DNA from: Hoylesella oralis ATCC 33269
Lineage (GTDB): Bacteria > Bacteroidota > Bacteroidia > Bacteroidales > Bacteroidaceae
Direction of reading: 5' to 3'
Assembly (NCBI RefSeq): GCF_000185145.2
Contig: NZ_GL833119.1
Coordinates: 1,418,668-1,482,667 of the forward strand
DNA: 64,000 nt
Position numbers and translations under genes: made by a program. The number at the start of each line of letters is the position of its first letter. Positions within the stretch are counted from its first letter, which is position 1. This document shows, in pieces, positions 63,679-64,000 of the stretch. A model generated the notes under the pieces. That model saw only the letters and a list, made by a program, of their open reading frames with translations. It did not search any database and was not told the DNA's origin.

Positions 63679-64000
63679 TTATATCATGCAGTTGATGCGT
63701 ACGGAGGCTTTGACAAGTGCAAGGGCCGTTACACGATGGAAGTCGATGTCGCGCGGGGCGTGTGCGGGGTTCTCTGATTCGAGTGTGATGTACGGTTCAC
63801 CCTTATCTGACTTGCGGATATATTTTACCACGATGTAGTCGTCGCCGTCAATATCATACGAAAGAAGGTACATTTCGCCATACAGCAGATTATTGATGTC
63901 GAGTGGCATCTGCTTATATAATATAATGTCGCCCGACTTGAGGAGTGGATACATAGAATCTCCGACGATGTGGATTGCGCCATCACACTTGGGCAGGTTG
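63679..64000 (-). CDS. S24-family (LexA/CI-like) repressor, C-terminal part
   Basis: This is a partial gene; the N-terminus lies beyond the window. The visible 106 residues contain the S24 serine motif GDSMYPLLKSGD and the catalytic lysine region DYIVVKYIRK, with the usual beta-rich fold between. Such proteins are phage or mobile-element repressors that cleave themselves in response to DNA damage. The helix-turn-helix part should lie just past 64000. It argues for a prophage or integrated element at this edge. Confidence 0.85.
   Translation of the reverse strand, partial: NLPKCDGAIHIVGDSMYPLLKSGDIILYKQMPLDINNLLYGEMYLLSYDIDGDDYIVVKYIRKSDKGEPYITLESENPAHAPRDIDFHRVTALALVKASVRINCMI

Overview
The window looks like chromosomal DNA of a Bacteroidales bacterium, most like Prevotella or a relative; this is inferred, not proven. 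The reasons are SusC/SusD pairs, Bacteroidetes-type -7 promoter boxes (TAnnTTTG), few Shine-Dalgarno sites, lipoprotein signals, and type IX secretion C-terminal sorting domains on three secreted glycosidases.

Layout. 1-7749: the distal part of a surface polysaccharide (O-antigen or capsule) locus. It has two glycosyltransferases, a sugar epimerase, a WecA/WbpL-type initiating transferase, a FlaA1/CapD-type membrane dehydratase and a nucleotidyltransferase-like gene, preceded by a broken acyltransferase remnant. 8079-11295: two unknown membrane or exported proteins, tRNA-Phe and a DUF417 membrane protein, all on the minus strand. 11773-13718: groES-groEL (minus). 14154-18439: an AT-rich restriction-modification island with a controller gene, a 141-aa unknown, a PD-(D/E)XK nuclease, a tRNA-guanine-transglycosylase-like (DpdA-like) protein and two beta-class DNA methyltransferases. 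Three copies of a 15-bp operator sit at its two promoters. 18770-22256: a ThrE-type exporter, an SDR oxidoreductase, an ECF sigma factor and an O6-alkylguanine-DNA alkyltransferase.

22660-40385: polysaccharide utilisation locus 1, with an anti-sigma FecR, a SusC carrying an STN signalling domain, a SusD and three tandem GH85 endo-beta-N-acetylglucosaminidases. It reads as a surface machine for cutting N-glycans at the chitobiose core, induced by TonB/FecR/sigma signalling. 40728-45638: sppA-lpxK-punA-thiL housekeeping genes. 46055-57396: a GH78 alpha-L-rhamnosidase-like enzyme, then locus 2 with SusC, SusD and a GH92 alpha-mannosidase, which could trim high-mannose glycans released by locus 1. 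57650-61929: a beta-helix lipoprotein, a LytS-type kinase with a LytTR regulator, and a small lipoprotein.

62400-64000: an AT-rich segment with two iteron-like arrays, a 74-aa protein, a 58-aa ORF and the end of an S24-type (LexA/CI-like) repressor. It is probably the edge of a prophage or other integrated element that continues past the window.

The strongest candidate for something undescribed is the restriction-modification island: a base-exchange enzyme of the TGT superfamily sits between the nuclease and two methyltransferases, and the controller and methyltransferase promoters share the same architecture.
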